Of a stretch of DNA of 64,000 nt, positions 1-8,136 are shown in pieces. Origin of the DNA: Vescimonas fastidiosa (GTDB taxonomy: Bacteria > Bacillota > Clostridia > Oscillospirales > Oscillospiraceae); assembly GCF_018326305.1 (NCBI RefSeq), contig NZ_AP023416.1:124001-188000 (forward strand), given 5' to 3'. Under the pieces are notes generated by a model. It had not been told where the DNA came from and did not search any database. It was given only the letters and a program-made list of their open reading frames with translations. The position numbers and the translations under genes are program-made. How positions within the stretch are numbered: position 1 is the stretch's first letter; every line of letters starts with the position of its first letter.

Positions 1-4
1 AGTA

Positions 5-37
5 AAAAAAGAGACGCCCGGAGGCGTCTCTTTTCTG
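5..37 (-). terminator. Intrinsic terminator of the first NhaC gene
   Basis: Stem AGAGACGCC/GGCGTCTCT with a CGGA loop and A/T runs on both sides, just beyond the stop of the antiporter gene on the minus strand. The same hairpin recurs beyond the second NhaC copy, so it was duplicated with the gene. Confidence 0.85.
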
Positions 38-55
38 TCGTATGTAGGCTGTATC

Positions 56-1741
56 TTACTTGCCGGCCATGGCCTTGTTGGCCTCGGCCATTTCGGCGAA
101 GATACCGGCGTGCTTCTTGGACACCACAGCCTTGATGACCAGCAGAGTGGCGATCATCAGGACGATAGCGATAATCATGCAGATCACAACATTCTGCACC
201 AGACCGGCGATGAGGAAGCTGACGAAGGAAACGGCAGCCACGGTCACGCCGTAGGGAATCTGGGTGGACACATGGTTCAGGTGGAAGCAGTGGGCACCGG
301 CAGAAGCCATGATGGTGGTATCGGAGATGGGGGACAGGTGGTCGCCGCACACGCCGCCGGCGCAGGAAGCTGCCAGGCCGATGGACAGCAGGGTGATCTG
401 GCTATTCCAATCGAACACGGCGCAGACCAGCGGGACCATGATGCCGATGGTGCCCCAGGAGGTACCGGTGGCGAAGCCGATGAAGCAGGCCACGATGAAG
501 ATGACGCAGGGCAGGAACTTGGCAAGGCTGCCGGTGTTCGCCATGACGCCCTCCACGAAGGTACCCACCTGCAGACCGTCGTCACGGCACAGGCCGCACA
601 GGGTCCAGGCGAAGCAGAGGATCAGGATGGGGGAGATCATCTGAATGAAGCCGTTGGGGATGGACTCCATGGACTTCTCAAACTTAATCAGGCCGCGCAG
701 CCAGTAATAAATGAAGGTGAACACCAGGGCCACGATGGAGCCCAGGCACAGGCCGTTACCGGCGGCAGCGTCGGAGAAGGACATAATGAAGTTGTGGTAG
801 TTGTCGCTCTCGGCATCCCACATACCACCGGTCCAAATCAGGCCGACGATACACAGAGCAATCAGAATGATAACGGGGAGCAACAGGTCCAGAACGGAGG
901 AGTGCTTGGCACCTTCCTCATAATCGTCGGCACCGGCGAAGGGACGCTCGGGGGTGGTGAACAGGTCGTTCTTGACCTGGGCATTGTACTCATGCTTGAG
1001 CATGGGACCGTAGTCGATGTTCAGCAGAGAGGTGACAATGACCATCACCAGGGTCAGGATGCAGTAATAGTTGAAGGGGATCTGGCTCAGGAACATGCTG
1101 ATACGGGAGCCGGGGAAACCATCGGGCACATAGGAGGCAACGGCGGCGGCCCAGGAGGACACGGGAGCCAGCATGCAGACGGGAGCGGCGGTAGCATCGA
1201 TGATGTAGGCCAGCTTAGCCCGGGAGATGTGATGGCTCTCGGTGACGGGACGCATCACGGCACCCACGGTCAGGCAGTTGAAGTAGTCGTCGATGAAGAT
1301 CAGCACACCCAGGAGCATGGTCATCATCTGCGCGCCGGAGCGGGTCTTAACGGACTTGGTAGCCCAGCGGCCAAAGGCTGCGGAGCCGCCGGCCTTGTTC
1401 ATCAGGTCCACCATGATACCCAGGATGACCAGGAAGATCAGGATGGAGATGTCGATGGCGTTGATCATGCCGACACTCTCGCCGGCACCGATGAAGTTTA
1501 CGACGGTCTGCCAGGGGCTGAAGTCAGCCAGCAGCAGAGCGCCCACCAGGCAGCCCAGGAACAGGGACGAATACACTTCCTTGCTGATCAGGGCCAGGGC
1601 GATAGCGACCACGGGGGGGAACAGGGCCCAACCGGTGGCCACGAAGCCGGAACCATCGTTGGCCACCTTAGCGATGACCAGGGCGATGACCACGACCGCC
1701 AGCGCAATAAAATACGCTATTTTGGTACTTTTCTTTTCCAT
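56..1741 (-). CDS. NhaC-family Na+/H+ antiporter (copy 1)
   Basis: A 561-residue polytopic membrane protein that should exchange Na+ for H+ across the cytoplasmic membrane. About twelve hydrophobic segments are visible, with a charged cytoplasmic stretch (about residues 255-285) in the middle. The motifs ATGTSWGT and GDHLSPISDTT near residues 430-480 are typical of the NhaC superfamily. Length is slightly above the usual 450-530. The start is fixed by a GAGGAGGTAAA Shine-Dalgarno directly upstream. It is nearly identical to the next gene, differing at only a few dozen positions by eye. It is monocistronic, with its own promoter and terminator. The substrate could also be an organic acid/Na+ pair, since some NhaC members are malate/lactate antiporters. 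Confidence 0.9.
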   Translation of the reverse strand: MEKKSTKIAYFIALAVVVIALVIAKVANDGSGFVATGWALFPPVVAIALALISKEVYSSLFLGCLVGALLLADFSPWQTVVNFIGAGESVGMINAIDISILIFLVILGIMVDLMNKAGGSAAFGRWATKSVKTRSGAQMMTMLLGVLIFIDDYFNCLTVGAVMRPVTESHHISRAKLAYIIDATAAPVCMLAPVSSWAAAVASYVPDGFPGSRISMFLSQIPFNYYCILTLVMVIVTSLLNIDYGPMLKHEYNAQVKNDLFTTPERPFAGADDYEEGAKHSSVLDLLLPVIILIALCIVGLIWTGGMWDAESDNYHNFIMSFSDAAAGNGLCLGSIVALVFTFIYYWLRGLIKFEKSMESIPNGFIQMISPILILCFAWTLCGLCRDDGLQVGTFVEGVMANTGSLAKFLPCVIFIVACFIGFATGTSWGTIGIMVPLVCAVFDWNSQITLLSIGLAASCAGGVCGDHLSPISDTTIMASAGAHCFHLNHVSTQIPYGVTVAAVSFVSFLIAGLVQNVVICMIIAIVLMIATLLVIKAVVSKKHAGIFAEMAEANKAMAGK

Positions 1742-1777
1742 AGTGTGTGATTTACCTCCTCAAGTTTTGGTTCTTTT

Positions 1778-1806
1778 ATCCTACCCTGAATTGGCTGAAT
1801 TGTCAA
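1778..1806 (-). promoter_or_regulatory. Sigma-A promoter of NhaC copy 1
   Basis: Read on the minus strand: -35 TTGACA (1801-1806), 17-nt spacer, -10 TAGGAT (1778-1783). The second NhaC gene has the same arrangement at a matching distance, which supports the call. The AT-rich stretch from about 1810 to 2140 holds no gene that I can support. Confidence 0.65.
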
Positions 1807-2142
1807 TATTTCGTTTTCACCTTTATCTCTTAATTTTGAACAAATTATGAATCCCCTTTTTGCTCAAATCGTCAAATTTCTGTCGCTTTTATATATTTTT
1901 TGCGGTTAAAGCCAGTGTATTAACGGGTTCTTTATACTTTTTTTGTTAATTTATATTTTTTTCTTAACGGTTATTAAGCGGGCATTTCTTTCGTTACAGG
2001 AAAATTACTCCTGCGTTCTCCAAACCGGTGTTATCGTTATTTCGTTATACGAGTTTGCATATCGTATCAAGATGCTGTTAACGGATTGTTTGGGCGAGGC
2101 AATCTCAGAGGCAATTTTTTCCTTCTATATTATTATAAGGTG

Positions 2143-2990
2143 CGTGTACGCCGGGTGGCCGCAAGGGTCGCCCCTATGAAAGTCCGCAAGGAGTGTGGGG
2201 AAATAATCCCCCAGTCACGGCTTCGCCGTGCCAGCCCCCTTTAGGCAAGGGGCCAAGGGGACGGGAGGACGGATTGCCACGGGCGCTTTGCGCCCTCGCA
2301 ATGACACCGCTGCAAGGGGTGCCATTGGCGGGCCGATGTGGGGAGCGAACTGAGCGCTGCCAGTGGCAGAGGAAGCGAAGTGAGCGAGTGGCCGCGGTCA
2401 AAATTTTAAGCGTTCGCCGCAAGGCAGCGCAGAAATTTTGGGCACCGCAACAGGATCATCGGCCCCTACGGAAGCGTATCATGGGGTGCGTAGGGGAGGG
2501 GCTCTGCCCCTCCCGCGGGCGGGGTAGAACCCCGCCCCTACGGAAGCGTTACAAGAAGTGCCGATGGGCGGGCCGATGTAGGCATCGGCCCCTACGGAGG
2601 GTTACATGAAGTGCGGTAGGGTGGGCGGGTTATAAGAGGTGCGGCGCAGGCGTACGGCGGGGTGAGGGCATCCTGCCCTACGGAGAGGTTGCAAGTAGTG
2701 CGGTAGGGCGGGCGGACAGAGGCGTCCGCCCCTACGGAGCGATAAGAGGCGTGGTGCGTGACCGGGTGGGGCGACCGCAAGGGTCACCCCTACGAAAGCG
2801 TTATAAGGGGTGCAGTGCAAGACAGGCGGGCGGCCGCAAGGGTCACCCCTACGGAGGGTTACATGAAGTGCAGTGGGGCGGGCGGACAGAGGCGTCCGCC
2901 CCTACGAAAATGTGTTGTAGGGGCGGGGTTCTACCCCGCCCACGGGAGGGGCAAAGCCCCTCCCCTACGCACTCCTTGTTACGCAATACC
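2143..2990. repeat. Cluster 1 of CCCCTACGG hairpin modules
   Basis: Nearly 850 bp without a gene, built from short GC-rich inverted repeats. Each module ends in CCCCTACGG and is joined to the next by a conserved linker resembling GTTACAAGAAGTGCGGTG. Modules seen include GGCCGATGTAGGCATCGGCC, GGGCGGACAGAGGCGTCCGC, GGCGACCGCAAGGGTCGCC and AGGGGCTCTGCCCCT. Also present are a CACGGCTTCGCCGTG hairpin module and a GGATTGCCACGGGCGC...GCAATGACA module. The cluster separates the two NhaC transcription units. No conserved reading frame runs through it. Confidence 0.85.
2330..2471. repeat. 142-bp repeat nested in a hairpin module (copy 1)
   Basis: The ordinary module GGCCGATGTAGGCATCGGCC is here opened in its loop by about 120 nt, so GGCCGATGT and CATCGGCC lie at the two ends. 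The insert contains AGCGAACTGAGCGCT and an AAAATTTT/AAATTTT-bounded stem. A second, diverged copy sits at 28168-28309 in another cluster. Confidence 0.75.
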
Positions 2991-2993
2991 GCA

Positions 2994-3031
2994 AAAAAAG
3001 AGACGCCCGGAGGCGTCTCTTTTTTGTTGTA
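2994..3031 (-). terminator. Intrinsic terminator of the second NhaC gene
   Basis: Same AGAGACGCC/GGCGTCTCT stem as beyond copy 1, flanked by A and T runs, just after the stop codon on the minus strand. Confidence 0.85.
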
Positions 3032-3044
3032 AGTAGGCTGTATC

Positions 3045-4730
3045 TTACTTGTTGTACAGGGCCTTATCGGCGGCAGCCATCTCGGCAAAGATACCTGCGT
3101 GCTTCTTACCAACAACAACACGAATCACCAGCAGAGTAGCGATCATCAGGACGATAGCGATAATCATGCAGATCACAACATTCTGCAGCAGGCCAGCGAT
3201 GATGAAGCTGACGAAGGAAACGGCAGCCACGGTCACACCGTAGGGGATCTGCGTTGCCACATGGTTCAGGTGGAAGCAGTGGGCACCGGCAGAGGCCATG
3301 ATGGTGGTATCGGAGATGGGGGACAGGTGGTCGCCGCACACGCCGCCGGCGCAGGAAGCTGCCAGGCCGATGGACAGCAGGGTGATCTGGCTATTCCAAT
3401 CGAACACGGCACAGACCAGGGGAACCATGATGCCGATGGTGCCCCAGGAGGTACCGGTGGCGAAGCCGATGAAGCAGGCCACGATGAAGATAACCGCAGG
3501 CAGGAACTTGGCAAGGCTGCCGGTGTTAGCCATGACGCCCTCCACGAAGGCACCCACCTGCAGACCGTTGTCACGGCACAGGCCGCACAGGGTCCAGGCG
3601 AAGCAGAGGATCAGGATGGGGGAGATCATCTGAATGAAGCCGTTGGGGATGGACTCCATGGACTTATTGAAGGAGATGAGGCCGCGGAGCCAGTAGTAAA
3701 TGAAGGTCACAACGATGGCCACGATGGAGCCCAGGCACAGGCCGGTACCGGCGGTGGCATCGGAGAAGGACATGACGAAGTTGTGGTAGTTGTCGCTCTC
3801 GGCATCCCACATGCCACCGGTCCAGATCAGGCCGACGATGCACAGGGCGATCAGAACGATAACGGGGAGCAGCAGGTCCAGAACGGAGGAGTGCTTGTCA
3901 CCTTCCTCATAATCGTCGGCACCGGCGAAGGGACGCTCGGGAGTGGTGAACAGATCGTCCTTGACCTGAGCGTTGTACTCATGCTTCAGCATGGGGCCGT
4001 AGTCGATGTTCAGCACGGAGGTGACAATGACCATCACCAGGGTCAGGATGCAGTAATAGTTGAAGGGGATCTGGCTCAGGAACATGCTGATACGGGAGCC
4101 GGGGAAGCCATCGGGCACATAGGAGGCCACGGCAGCGGCCCAGGAGGACACGGGAGCCAGCATACACACGGGAGCGGCGGTAGCGTCGATGACGTAAGCC
4201 AGCTTCGCCCGGGAGATCTTGTGGCTCTCGGTAACGGGACGCATAACAGCGCCTACGGTCAGGCAGTTGAAGTAGTCATCGATGAAGATCAGCACGCCCA
4301 GGAGCATGGTCATCAGCTGTGCGCCGGAACGGGTCTTCACGGACTTGGATGCCCAGCGGCCAAAGGCTGCGGAGCCGCCGGCCTTGTTCATCAGGTCCAC
4401 CATGATGCCCAGGATGACCAGGAAGATCAGGATGGAGATGTCGATGGCGTTGATCATGCCAACACCCTCACCGGCGCCGATGAAGTTTACGACGGTCTGC
4501 CAGGGGCTGAAGTCAGCCAGCAGCAGAGCGCCCACCAGGCAGCCCAGGAACAGAGAGGAATACACTTCCTTACTGATCAGGGCCAGGGCGATAGCGACCA
4601 CGGGGGGGAACAGGGCCCAACCGGTGGCCACGAAGCCGGAACCGTCGTTGGTCACTTTTGCGATGACCAGAGCGACAATCACGACCGCCAGCGCAATAAA
4701 ATACGCTATTTTAGTGCTTTTCTTTTCCAT
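3045..4730 (-). CDS. NhaC-family Na+/H+ antiporter (copy 2)
   Basis: 561 residues, the same length as copy 1 and nearly identical in sequence. The same GDHLSPISDTT and ATGTSWGT motifs and the same Shine-Dalgarno are present. Differences are scattered and mostly conservative (for example IKFEKSM against ISFNKSM before the mid-protein helices, and a changed last dozen residues). The duplicated block runs from the terminator through the ribosome binding site to the promoter. The pair is therefore a tandem duplication of a whole transcription unit, later separated by repeat cluster 1. Function as for copy 1. Confidence 0.9.
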   Translation of the reverse strand: MEKKSTKIAYFIALAVVIVALVIAKVTNDGSGFVATGWALFPPVVAIALALISKEVYSSLFLGCLVGALLLADFSPWQTVVNFIGAGEGVGMINAIDISILIFLVILGIMVDLMNKAGGSAAFGRWASKSVKTRSGAQLMTMLLGVLIFIDDYFNCLTVGAVMRPVTESHKISRAKLAYVIDATAAPVCMLAPVSSWAAAVASYVPDGFPGSRISMFLSQIPFNYYCILTLVMVIVTSVLNIDYGPMLKHEYNAQVKDDLFTTPERPFAGADDYEEGDKHSSVLDLLLPVIVLIALCIVGLIWTGGMWDAESDNYHNFVMSFSDATAGTGLCLGSIVAIVVTFIYYWLRGLISFNKSMESIPNGFIQMISPILILCFAWTLCGLCRDNGLQVGAFVEGVMANTGSLAKFLPAVIFIVACFIGFATGTSWGTIGIMVPLVCAVFDWNSQITLLSIGLAASCAGGVCGDHLSPISDTTIMASAGAHCFHLNHVATQIPYGVTVAAVSFVSFIIAGLLQNVVICMIIAIVLMIATLLVIRVVVGKKHAGIFAEMAAADKALYNK

Positions 4731-4766
4731 AGTGAGTGATTTACCTCCTCAAGTTTTGGTAAGCCT

Positions 4767-4795
4767 ATATTATTCTTTAATCGCCATATTGTCAA
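4767..4795 (-). promoter_or_regulatory. Sigma-A promoter of NhaC copy 2
   Basis: Minus strand: -35 TTGACA (4790-4795), 17-nt spacer, -10 TAATAT (4767-4772). The -10 is closer to consensus than in copy 1, so this copy may be the better expressed one (inference). Confidence 0.75.
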
Positions 4796-4919
4796 GTTCT
4801 TGTCAGACGATTCCATTTTTTTAACAAATTGTGTACAAACTTTTTTTCTTTTCTCACAAAAAATTTTTGAAAAAAGAGGGATTATAGGCAGAAATTTTCT
4901 TCCGATATTGAGAATACGG

Positions 4920-5295
4920 AGGTCGGCCGGGAATCAGTTGGCGCGACGGTGGGCAAGAGAACCCCGCCCCTACGGACAGCTTGGTGGCTGGTACGGCGGG
5001 CCGATGTAGGCATCGGCCCCTACGGAATCGTATCATGGGGTGCATAGGGGAGGGGCTCTGCCCCGCCCGCGGGCGACCGCAAGGGTCGCCCCTACGGAGG
5101 GGTTACAAGAGGCGCGGTGAGGTGAGGAATCCCCCAGTCACGGCTTTGCCGTGCCAGCCTCCTTTAGGCAAGGGGGCCGAGGGGACGGGGGATTCGGATT
5201 GCCACGGGCGCGGTGCGCCCTCGCAATGACACCTTTTACAAGAGGTGCGGTACAGCATCGGCGGGCGGACAGAGGCGTCCGCCCCTACGGATGAC
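4920..5295. repeat. Cluster 2 of CCCCTACGG hairpin modules
   Basis: Contains GGGCCGATGTAGGCATCGGC, the AGGGGCTCTGCCCC type, GCGACCGCAAGGGTCGC, a CACGGCTTTGCCGTG module, a GATTGCCACGGGCGC...CGCAATGACA module and GGCGGACAGAGGCGTCCGCC. It fills the gap between the second NhaC gene and the NSS gene. No gene is seen. Confidence 0.8.
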
Positions 5296-5350
5296 AAGGA
5301 AATTTGTGCAAGCCCGGGCGGAGATGTTTATGTATTCTTATCTGCGCACA

Positions 5351-5380
5351 GAAAAACGCCGGGGATGGCCCCGGCGTTTC
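5351..5380 (-). terminator. Intrinsic terminator of the first NSS gene
   Basis: Stem AACGCCGGGG/CCCCGGCGTT with a short loop and A/T-rich flanks, about 60 bp beyond the stop on the minus strand. Confidence 0.8.
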
Positions 5381-5442
5381 AGGTATGGGTCTTGTGCGCT
5401 TGCGGCGCGGCGAGACACCATCTATATTATATGTAAGTCGGT

Positions 5443-6885
5443 TTAGAAGAAGAACTCTCTGATCTGGCCGTACAGCACCAGCAGCATGCACAGGGGGGTG
5501 ATGAACTTGACGCAGATGTTGAAGAAGCCCTTCATCTTGAAGCTCTGACCCTCCAGGCAGCACTCGTCGTCCACCATCTTGGGGCCCAGCTCCCAGCCGA
5601 TACACAGGCACATGAGCAGCGCGCCCAGCGGCATGAGGATACCCTCGGAGATGCAGTCGAAGAAGTCCAGCCAGCAGTCACACCACATGGGCAGGTTGCC
5701 GTTGACATCCTTTTCGATGCCCAGAATGTTGAAGGGGGAGATGCCGGCGCCGCCCAGAGAATCCAGGCAGATGAGGATGCAGCCCAGGCCAACGAATACG
5801 GCAGCGATGAGGGAATAGGTCTTGCGCTTGTCGCCCTTGCCGGCGTCACGGGCCTTATCGCAGAAGTGGGCCACGATGACCTCCAGCAGAGAGATGGAGG
5901 AGGAGATGGCGGCAAACACCACCAGCAGATAGAACAGGATGCCGAACAGAGCGCCCAGGGGCATTTTGTGGAACACATTCTGCATGGTCACAAACAGCAG
6001 GGACGGGCCGCCCAGGGAGCCGGTGGGGTCCAGGGCGAAACGACCAGGGATAACGCAGAGACCTGCCATCAGGGCCACCAGAGTATCCATGATCACGATG
6101 AGCAGGGCGTTCTTTTCGATGTTTTCCTTTTTATGCAGATAGGAGCCGTAGGTGATCATGGCGCCCATGCCCAGGGACAGAGAGAAGAACATCTGGCCGC
6201 CGGCCGTGGACAGAACGGTGAGGAAATCGGGGGCTTCCTTAATAACACCGTTTTCCAGAGCCCAGCCGGGAACGAACATATACTTCAGGCCGTCCACAGC
6301 GCCGGGCAGGGTGCAGGCGCGGACGATGCAGATGAGGAGGATGACGAACAGAGCGGGCATACCCACGGAGCAGACCTTCTCGATACCGCCGCCGATACCG
6401 CCCATGACGATGATCATGGTCAGCAGGACGAAGATCAGACCGTAGATCACGGCCTCCATTTGATTACCCATGAAGGCGCCAAACACTTCCGCGCCGTTCA
6501 GGCCGTTGGAGCCGAAGCCGGCGCCGAACAGATCGCCCACATTCAGCACCACATACTTGATGCAGTAGCCGCCCAGGGCGCAGTAGAAGAACAGGATCAG
6601 GAAGGCGGACAGAATGCCCAGCCAGCCCAGCCACTTGAACTTCTTGGACAGGACCCGGTACGCACCCACGGCGCCACGGCCCGTCTTACGGCCCAGAGCC
6701 AGCTCGCCCACCATGACGATGATGCCGCAGCAGGCCGCCAGGATCAGATAAATAACGAGGAAGGTAAATCCGCCGTTTGCACCCATCTTATTGGGGAAAC
6801 CCCAGATGTTACCCAGGCCGACTGCCGAACCAACGGCGGCCATCAGGAATCCAAAATTGGATCCAAAGCCTTTTCTTTCTTCCAT
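5443..6885 (-). CDS. Neurotransmitter:sodium symporter (NSS) family transporter, short form
   Basis: 480 residues with the N-terminal NSS signature (GFLMAAVGSAVGLGNIWGFP). Eleven or so membrane helices are predicted by eye. It should take up an amino acid or related solute with Na+, as LeuT-type carriers do. An earlier in-frame ATG 18 codons upstream was not chosen: AAAGGAGAGAAAACT precedes the chosen ATG, and the paralogue at 25.8-27.3 kb starts at exactly the same MEERKGFGS sequence. The paralogue carries about 46 more residues, mainly in one external loop. The gene stands alone with a terminator. Substrate unknown. Confidence 0.9.
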   Translation of the reverse strand: MEERKGFGSNFGFLMAAVGSAVGLGNIWGFPNKMGANGGFTFLVIYLILAACCGIIVMVGELALGRKTGRGAVGAYRVLSKKFKWLGWLGILSAFLILFFYCALGGYCIKYVVLNVGDLFGAGFGSNGLNGAEVFGAFMGNQMEAVIYGLIFVLLTMIIVMGGIGGGIEKVCSVGMPALFVILLICIVRACTLPGAVDGLKYMFVPGWALENGVIKEAPDFLTVLSTAGGQMFFSLSLGMGAMITYGSYLHKKENIEKNALLIVIMDTLVALMAGLCVIPGRFALDPTGSLGGPSLLFVTMQNVFHKMPLGALFGILFYLLVVFAAISSSISLLEVIVAHFCDKARDAGKGDKRKTYSLIAAVFVGLGCILICLDSLGGAGISPFNILGIEKDVNGNLPMWCDCWLDFFDCISEGILMPLGALLMCLCIGWELGPKMVDDECCLEGQSFKMKGFFNICVKFITPLCMLLVLYGQIREFFF

Positions 6886-7148
6886 AGTTTTCTCTCCTTT
6901 ATTATTGTTTGTCCTCTCTCCCAAGAGGTCTATTTGCACCTTAACATTTCCCTTTTCCTATGTAAATAGATTTCGCTTGTCCTTAACGCTCTCTTTGCGC
7001 GACTTCCGGTTTTCTTTATCGGACGCTTACGCATTGACACTATTTTAACGAAACCTCCCTCCTGCAAAAGTTCTTTTTGTGAAACATATCACGATTTCTG
7101 TGCTTATTTTATGCGCAGCAGAGCCTTTCCATGCCTGAGGGTCGGTGT

Positions 7149-7180
7149 AAAAAAAGGACAGCGGTTTCCCGCTGTCCTTT
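7149..7180 (-). terminator. Terminator beyond the kdpDE-like pair
   Basis: Stem AAGGACAGCGG/CCGCTGTCCTT with a T run on the minus strand. It lies past repeat element A, so the two-component transcript would include that element. Confidence 0.75.
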
Positions 7181-7237
7181 AGCCTTATTGTGAATTCGGA
7201 AAGAATTTTCCTTCGTTTTTGGCAATATATGAGCTCT

Positions 7238-7423
7238 AAAAAGCCTCGCAGAGTTTGCCGCCCGCAGGCGGCAAAAAATTGGGATCATTTTTCACCGCGA
7301 CATGTGCGTGGGGAAAAATACCTCTCAGACTGCAAGTGTGGAATTTTTGCGCTCCGCGCAAAAATTATGCGCGCAGCAGGCTGCAAGCCTTTTGTCGAAA
7401 AATTCCGAAGGAATTTTTGACAG
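7238..7423 (-). repeat. Four-hairpin element, copy A
   Basis: Read on the minus strand it begins with hairpin 1 (AAAAATTCC/GGAATTTTT), then the linker AAAAGGCTTGCAG...GCGCGCATAA. Next are hairpin 2 (TTTTTGCGC/GCGCAAAAA), the linker TTCCACACTTGCAG...GAGAGGTA, hairpin 3 (an A/T-ended stem with an RCATGTC loop) and hairpin 4 (TTGCCGCC/GGCGGCAA). It ends CTCTGCGAGGCTTTTT. It abuts the stop codon of the response-regulator gene. No reading frame is conserved between copies. Confidence 0.85.
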
Positions 7424-7428
7424 GAGTT

Positions 7429-8136
7429 TTAGTCGTCCTCGCGCATACGGTACCCCACGCCCACCTCGGTGAATATGTACTCCGGCTGGCCGGGATTTTT
7501 CTCGATCTTACGGCGGATATTGGCCATGTTCACCCGGAGGATCTGGTTATCGGTCTTGGCCTTGGGCCCCCAGAGCTCCCGGATGATGAAGTCATAGGTC
7601 AGCACCTTTCCGGCGTACTTGCCCAGGAGGGCGACGATCTTATACTCGTTGACGGTGAGCTTGGCGTTCTCGCCCCGGAGCAGCACCTGGTGCTTATCGT
7701 AATCGATGGTAAGCTCGCCGGTTGTAAACTTGCCGGACTGGGCGATGCCGCTATTGGGCAGGGCCGTGCGGGTATGGCGAATGGCCGTGCGGATGCGGGC
7801 CAGCAGCTCGGAGGTGCCGAAGGGCTTGACCAGGTAATCATCGGCGCCGTAGTCCAGAGCCTCCACCTTATCATGCTCATGGTTCCGGGCAGAAACCACC
7901 ACCACAGGAAGATTGGACCACTTGCGCACGGACTTGAGGACCTCCATGCCGTCCATATCCGGCAGACCCAGGTCCAGCACGATCAGATCCGGGCAGTGGG
8001 AGGAGATCATGGTCAGGGCCTCCTCGCCGGTGCGCACAACGATGGTGTCGAAATCGCTGGCCTGCAGAATCATGGAGATGAAATTGCTGATGCTCTGCTC
8101 ATCCTCTACAATGAGCACCTTGTCCTTAATTTTCAT
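7429..8136 (-). CDS. KdpE-like OmpR-family response regulator
   Basis: 235 residues. The receiver domain (about 5-118) has the acidic pair E11/D12, the phospho-acceptor Asp55 (LIVLDLGLPDMDG) and the conserved Lys104 (DDYLVKPF). The C-terminal half is an OmpR-type winged helix ending in the expected GVGYRM. The start is set by AAAGGAGGAAACAC; longer frames upstream run through the kinase gene in a different frame. It overlaps the kinase stop by 11 bp, so the two are translationally coupled. Sequence style matches KdpE, which senses K+ limitation or turgor with KdpD. No kdpFABC pump genes lie in the window. Confidence 0.88.
   Translation of the reverse strand: MKIKDKVLIVEDEQSISNFISMILQASDFDTIVVRTGEEALTMISSHCPDLIVLDLGLPDMDGMEVLKSVRKWSNLPVVVVSARNHEHDKVEALDYGADDYLVKPFGTSELLARIRTAIRHTRTALPNSGIAQSGKFTTGELTIDYDKHQVLLRGENAKLTVNEYKIVALLGKYAGKVLTYDFIIRELWGPKAKTDNQILRVNMANIRRKIEKNPGQPEYIFTEVGVGYRMREDD

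Noticed and set aside
2143..2990. Possible CRISPR array
   Set aside because: Repeats are palindromic modules of several types with irregular spacing and no unique spacers of constant length. No cas genes are in the window.
2143..2990. Short open frames inside the repeat clusters
   Set aside because: They run through inverted repeats in every frame, are not conserved between clusters and lack start signals.
110..4739. Long plus-strand open frames opposite the NhaC genes, rich in Gly, His, Gln and Asp
   Set aside because: They mirror the codon bias of the real genes, have no ribosome binding sites, and occur in the same form opposite most GC-rich genes here.
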